Assembly (NCBI GenBank): GCA_003268905.1
Contig: QLTU01000001.1
Location: 151,656-215,655, forward strand
Direction: 5' to 3'
DNA: 64,000 nucleotides
DNA from: Acidovorax defluvii
GTDB taxonomy: Bacteria > Pseudomonadota > Gammaproteobacteria > Burkholderiales > Burkholderiaceae_C
In this document: piece by piece, positions 61,042 through 64,000 of the stretch
Layout: the number at the start of each line of letters is the position of its first letter
How positions within the stretch are numbered: position 1 is the stretch's first letter
Made by a program: the position numbers and the translations under genes
The notes under the pieces: generated by a model
Told to the model about the DNA's origin: nothing
The model's input: only the letters and a program-made list of their open reading frames with translations
The model's database searches: none

Positions 61042-61278
61042 AGCCTGCATTCACTGCGCCTGAACAGTTCGCTGGAAGTCGCCTGCCATTGGCAGGGGGA
61101 TTTCCTCAGCCGCGCAGACGCCTCCCCTGAAGATGTCAATCCCGCCAGCGCGCCACTTCCTGGTGAAGGCATTGCGCGTCAAGCGCAGCATATGCACTGG
61201 GTTGCAACGTGGTTTTTATTACGAATAGTTCGCGTTTGCTTTATCATCAAGATTTCCAACCTCCAAAAGATGCACTCC

Positions 61279-62331
61279 ATGTCGAAGACCGTCAAAGCCC
61301 TGCTCACCGCCTGCGCCCTGGCCGCTGCTGCAGGTGCCGCCACCGCCCAGGAACAGGTGGTCAACCTCTACTCGGCTCGTCACTATTCCACCGATGAAGC
61401 GCTGTACACCGGCTTCACCAAGGCCACTGGCATCAAGATCAACCGGGTGGATGCGGACGATGCGGGAATTCTGGCGCGGCTGAAAGCGGAAGGAACTGCC
61501 TCCCCCGCAGACGTGATCCTGCTGGTCGATGCAGCCCGGCTTTACCGGGGAGAAATGGATGGCCTGTTCCAGCCTATCCGCTCCAAGGTGCTGGAAGACG
61601 CCATCCCCGCCAACTTGCGCAGTCTGCCGGTTGCCGACGGTGGCATTTCGTGGTTCGGCCTGTCCACCCGTGCGCGGCTGATCGTGTTCAACAAGGCCAA
61701 GGTCCAGAAAAGTGACGTGGACACCTACGAAGAGCTGGCCGATCCCAAGAACAAGGGCAAGCTGTGTATTCGTTCGGGCTCGCACCCCTACAACCTGAGT
61801 CTGTTCGGTTCTGTCACCGAGCACCTTGGCGAGCAGAAGGCCGAGGCATGGCTCAAAGGCATGGTGGCCAACCTTGCCCGCGCGCCCAAGGGTGGCGACA
61901 CCGACCAGATCAAGGCCGTAGCAGCAGGCGAATGCGACATTGCTGTCACCAACAGCTACTACCTGGCACGCATGATGCGCTCCAGCAAGCCTGAAGACGT
62001 TGCCGTGGTCAACAAGGTGGGTGTGGTGTTCCCCAACCAGCAGTCCTGGGGCACCCACATGAACATTGCTGGCGGCGCCGTGGCCCGCCATGCGAAGAAC
62101 CAGGCCAACGCGGTCAAGTTCCTCGAATATCTGGCCGGCGCAGAAGCGCAAAACTACTTTGCCAACGGCAACAATGAATGGCCTGCAGCGAAGGGCCTGA
62201 ACATCGACAATCCGGCGCTCAAGGCCATGACGCAAGGCCAACCCTTCAAGAGCGAAACCATTCCAATCAGCGCGGTGGGCGCCAACATCACCAAAGTGCA
62301 GCAGATGCTGGACCGGGTGGGTTTTCAGTAA
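61279..62331 (+). CDS. Fe(III) ABC transporter substrate-binding protein (FbpA/FutA-like)
   Basis: A 350-residue periplasmic protein with a signal peptide (TACALAAAAGAATAQ). The binding protein begins EQVVNLYSARHYSTDEALY and contains the adjacent iron-ligating Tyr pair in AVTNSYYLARMM (about 232-233), as in FutA/FbpA. It delivers iron to a permease encoded elsewhere. Upstream, at about 61240-61258, GATGATAA on the reverse strand is a possible weak Fur half site. ATG 61279 begins the signal peptide. Confidence 0.92.
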   Translation: MSKTVKALLTACALAAAAGAATAQEQVVNLYSARHYSTDEALYTGFTKATGIKINRVDADDAGILARLKAEGTASPADVILLVDAARLYRGEMDGLFQPIRSKVLEDAIPANLRSLPVADGGISWFGLSTRARLIVFNKAKVQKSDVDTYEELADPKNKGKLCIRSGSHPYNLSLFGSVTEHLGEQKAEAWLKGMVANLARAPKGGDTDQIKAVAAGECDIAVTNSYYLARMMRSSKPEDVAVVNKVGVVFPNQQSWGTHMNIAGGAVARHAKNQANAVKFLEYLAGAEAQNYFANGNNEWPAAKGLNIDNPALKAMTQGQPFKSETIPISAVGANITKVQQMLDRVGFQ

Positions 62332-62370
62332 CCGGACTCCTCTGCGCGCCCTGCTGCGCAGGGGTCTTGT

Positions 62371-62402
62371 AAAAATGCCCAGTTCTGGCTGGGCATTTTT
62401 TT
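62371..62402 (+). terminator. Rho-independent terminator after the iron-binding protein gene
   Basis: Stem ATGCCCAG/CTGGGCAT with loop TTCTGG, followed by a T run. Confidence 0.9.
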
Positions 62403-62433
62403 GCCCGTTGAAGCCCGAATGCCTGGGTGATAA

Positions 62434-62449
62434 TTGACGTTTACGTCAA
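62434..62449 (+). promoter_or_regulatory. palindromic operator candidate upstream of the SDR gene
   Basis: TTGACG-TTTA-CGTCAA is a perfect 6-bp arm palindrome, overlapping a further CGTCA at 62450. It resembles sites of MerR- or TetR-type regulators of branched-chain or fatty acid catabolism (LiuR/PsrA-like), stated from memory. Confidence 0.5.
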
Positions 62450-62471
62450 CGTCATTCACTGGAGACAGAAC

Positions 62472-63230
62472 ATGGAAATCAAGGGCAAGGTATTCATCGT
62501 GACCGGCGGCGCATCGGGCTTGGGCGAAGGCACCGCGCGCATGTTGGCCGCACAGGGTGGCACGGTAGTCATCGCCGACATGCAGACGGACAAGGGTGAA
62601 CAAGTGGCCAAGGACATTGGCGGCGCATTCGTCAAATGTGATGTCAGCAACGAAGCCGACGGTCAGGCCGTGGTGGCCAAGGCCGTTTCGCTGGGCAAGC
62701 TGATGGGTCTGGTCAACTGCGCAGGCATTGCCCCTGCAGAAAAAACCGTGGGCAAGAACGGCGCCCACGCGTTGGCCGTTTTCAGCAAGACCATCACGGT
62801 AAACCTGATTGGCAGCTTCAACATGATCCGCCTGGCCGCAGAGGCCATGTGCAAGAACGACCCCGAGTCCACCGGAGAGCGCGGCGTGATGATCTCCACC
62901 GCCAGCGTGGCCGCCTATGACGGCCAGATTGGCCAGGCCGCTTATTCCGCGTCCAAGGGCGGCGTGGTGGGTATGACCTTGCCCATTGCACGCGACCTGG
63001 CCCGCAACGGCATCCGCAACATGACCATTGCACCCGGCATCTTTGGCACCCCGATGCTGTTTGGCATGCCCCAGGAAGTGCAGGACGCGCTCGCAGCCGG
63101 CGTGCCGTTCCCCAGCCGCCTTGGCACGCCGCAGGACTATGCCAAGCTGGTGCAGCACATCTTTGAAAACGACATGCTCAACGGCGAGGTGATTCGCCTG
63201 GACGGTGCCATCCGCCTGGCTCCGCGTTGA
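62472..63230 (+). CDS. short-chain dehydrogenase, 3-hydroxyacyl-CoA dehydrogenase type II-like
   Basis: A 252-residue cytosolic SDR. Cofactor site [19 protein letters not shown] (about 10-28), [10 protein letters not shown], catalytic Ser in [10 protein letters not shown] and Y-x3-K in AYSASKGG. The segment around [12 protein letters not shown] and the length match the HSD10/FadB2-like group that oxidises 3-hydroxyacyl-CoA or 2-methyl-3-hydroxybutyryl-CoA in isoleucine and fatty acid breakdown. The upstream palindrome supports catabolic control. ATG 62472 follows GGAGACAGAAC. Confidence 0.9.
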   Translation: MEIKGKVFIVTGGASGLGEGTARMLAAQGGTVVIADMQTDKGEQVAKDIGGAFVKCDVSNEADGQAVVAKAVSLGKLMGLVNCAGIAPAEKTVGKNGAHALAVFSKTITVNLIGSFNMIRLAAEAMCKNDPESTGERGVMISTASVAAYDGQIGQAAYSASKGGVVGMTLPIARDLARNGIRNMTIAPGIFGTPMLFGMPQEVQDALAAGVPFPSRLGTPQDYAKLVQHIFENDMLNGEVIRLDGAIRLAPR

Positions 63231-63238
63231 ACAAGATT

Positions 63239-63292
63239 TTGCTATTAATTTAATAGCTATTGACGCTTACCCATCAAGCGCCAGAAGCCAAT
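63239..63292 (+). repeat. dispersed palindromic repeat copy
   Basis: TTGCTATTAATTTAATAGCT, then TGACGCTTacccatcAAGCGCC, then AGAAGCCAATTC. It lies between the SDR gene and its terminator. Confidence 0.8.
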
Positions 63293-63300
63293 TCAACACA

Positions 63301-63330
63301 AACCCCGCAAACGGAAATTTGCGGGGTTTT
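63301..63330 (+). terminator. terminator after the SDR gene
   Basis: Arms AACCCCGCAAA and TTTGCGGGGTT, ending in a T run. Confidence 0.85.
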
Positions 63331-63346
63331 AGTCGCACCAAGACAC

Positions 63347-63381
63347 AAAAAAACCGCTGTAGCCTTGCGACTGCAGCGGTT
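63347..63381 (-). terminator. terminator of the leftward tRNA cluster
   Basis: Arms AACCGCTGTAG and CTGCAGCGGTT with one mismatch. The minus strand ends in seven T, as expected for transcription from the tRNA genes at the right. Confidence 0.82.
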
Positions 63382-63388
63382 TCTTATC

Positions 63389-63465
63389 TGGCGGAGTGGA
63401 CGGGACTCGAACCCGCGACCCCCGGCGTGACAGGCCGGTATTCTAACCAACTGAACTACCACTCC
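63389..63465 (-). tRNA. tRNA-Asp(GTC), copy 1
   Basis: 77 nt on the minus strand with encoded CCA. Acceptor GGAGTGG/CCACTCC; anticodon loop CTGTCAC, anticodon GTC. Confidence 0.97.
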
Positions 63466-63515
63466 TGGCAGGCAGCTTTTGCTTGCATTCTTCACGCAAG
63501 CCAAGCGCTACAACT

Positions 63516-63591
63516 TGGCGACCCCACGGGGATTCGAACCCCGGTACTCACCGTGAAAGGGTGATGTCCTAGGCCTCTAGACGATGGGGTC
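63516..63591 (-). tRNA. tRNA-Glu(TTC), copy 1
   Basis: 76 nt on the minus strand with encoded CCA. Acceptor GACCCCA/TGGGGTC; anticodon TTC in the loop between CACCC and GGGTG-type arms. Confidence 0.97.
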
Positions 63592-63628
63592 AAAACCTTG
63601 GAACTAACCGATAACTACTAACAAACCT

Positions 63629-63704
<76 letters not shown>

Positions 63705-63728
63705 AAACCTCTTTGGCTCTCGCCAAAG

Positions 63729-63765
63729 AAAAGCCCTTGCATATCAAAGACCTGCAAGGGCTTTT
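63729..63765 (-). terminator. terminator between the two tRNA groups
   Basis: Arms AAGCCCTTGCA and TGCAAGGGCTT with A and T runs on both sides, usable in either direction. It separates the right-hand Asp-Glu pair from tRNA-Ala and the left-hand pair. Confidence 0.8.
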
Positions 63766-63768
63766 GAC

Positions 63769-63845
63769 TGGCGGAGTGGACGGGACTCGAACCCGCGACC
63801 CCCGGCGTGACAGGCCGGTATTCTAACCAACTGAACTACCACTCC
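63769..63845 (-). tRNA. tRNA-Asp(GTC), copy 2
   Basis: Identical in sequence to the copy at 63389-63465. Confidence 0.97.
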
Positions 63846-63895
63846 TGGCAGGCAGCTTTTGCTTGCATTCTTCACGCAAGCCAAGCGCTACAACT

Positions 63896-63971
63896 TGGCG
63901 ACCCCACGGGGATTCGAACCCCGGTACTCACCGTGAAAGGGTGATGTCCTAGGCCTCTAGACGATGGGGTC
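63896..63971 (-). tRNA. tRNA-Glu(TTC), copy 2
   Basis: Identical in sequence to the copy at 63516-63591. Confidence 0.97.
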
Positions 63972-64000
63972 AAAACCTTGGAACTAACCGATAACTACTG

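Larger units (their letters stand above)
63388..63619. repeat. left copy of a 232-bp exact tRNA-Asp/tRNA-Glu duplication
   Basis: Identical in sequence to 63768-63999, including both tRNA genes and the spacer between them. The offset is 380 bp. Confidence 0.95.
63768..63999. repeat. right copy of the 232-bp tRNA-Asp/tRNA-Glu duplication
   Basis: Identical to 63388-63619. The last base of the window (64000) is the first mismatch seen, so this copy ends or begins to diverge at the window edge. Confidence 0.95.

Noticed and set aside
61195..61278. Fur box upstream of the iron-binding protein
   Set aside because: Only a partial GATGATAA half site is visible, too weak to list as a feature.

Overview
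The window is a high-GC chromosomal segment whose gene content, codon use and dispersed repeats fit a betaproteobacterium of the Comamonadaceae (Acidovorax/Diaphorobacter-like). That placement is inferred from the sequence alone. Most of it is core chromosome. Three stretches are accessory: the interior of a yejABEF-type transporter operon, a tRNA-Ser-anchored island, and a copper operon.

Layout. 1-6 kb: methyltransferase, P-type cation ATPase, cation diffusion facilitator, and a DMT exporter with a histidine-rich tail. 6-15.6 kb: yejF, yejE, yejB and yejA read leftward but are separated by inserted cargo. A DUF262/DUF1524 nuclease lies between yejA and yejB. A Phd/PIN toxin-antitoxin pair, a 169-bp palindromic element and a MntA/HepT pair lie between yejB and yejE. 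15.7-21.5 kb: fabI, a secreted ATP-dependent DNA ligase, an Orn/Lys/Arg decarboxylase, NfeD and a stomatin-like protein.

21.6-about 38.2 kb: a genomic island starting at tRNA-Ser(GGA) with a P4-type integrase. It carries a tightly overlapping operon: a 2220-residue DUF4011-helicase-Vsr-like nuclease-DUF3320 protein, a 53-residue small protein, a DUF4297-like nuclease and a HerA ATPase. A convergent Mre11/Rad50-like pair and an AbiEi-like regulator follow. The four-gene operon joins two families known as separate antiphage systems and adds an unrecognised small gene, so it is the best candidate here for an undescribed system.

38.5-64 kb: MlaE/MlaD-type lipid transport with a lipoprotein; YitT; a copper-handling operon (small His/Cys-rich secreted protein, TolC-like factor, multicopper oxidase, cupredoxin, DUF411, CusF-like); P1 peptidase; TAXI receptor; DUF1631; EttA; RhlE overlapping a Rossmann-fold protein; M14 peptidase lipoprotein; CPA2 antiporter; tRNA-Arg; Fe(III)-binding protein; SDR dehydrogenase; and a leftward tRNA cluster containing an exact Asp-Glu duplication.

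Repeats are the second theme. An 84-bp G/C-rich unit is tandemly amplified in frame inside the P-type ATPase and at the start of yejF. A roughly 55-bp dispersed palindromic repeat occurs at about nine places; one copy encodes the signal peptide of the cupredoxin. Neither family was seen inside the island.
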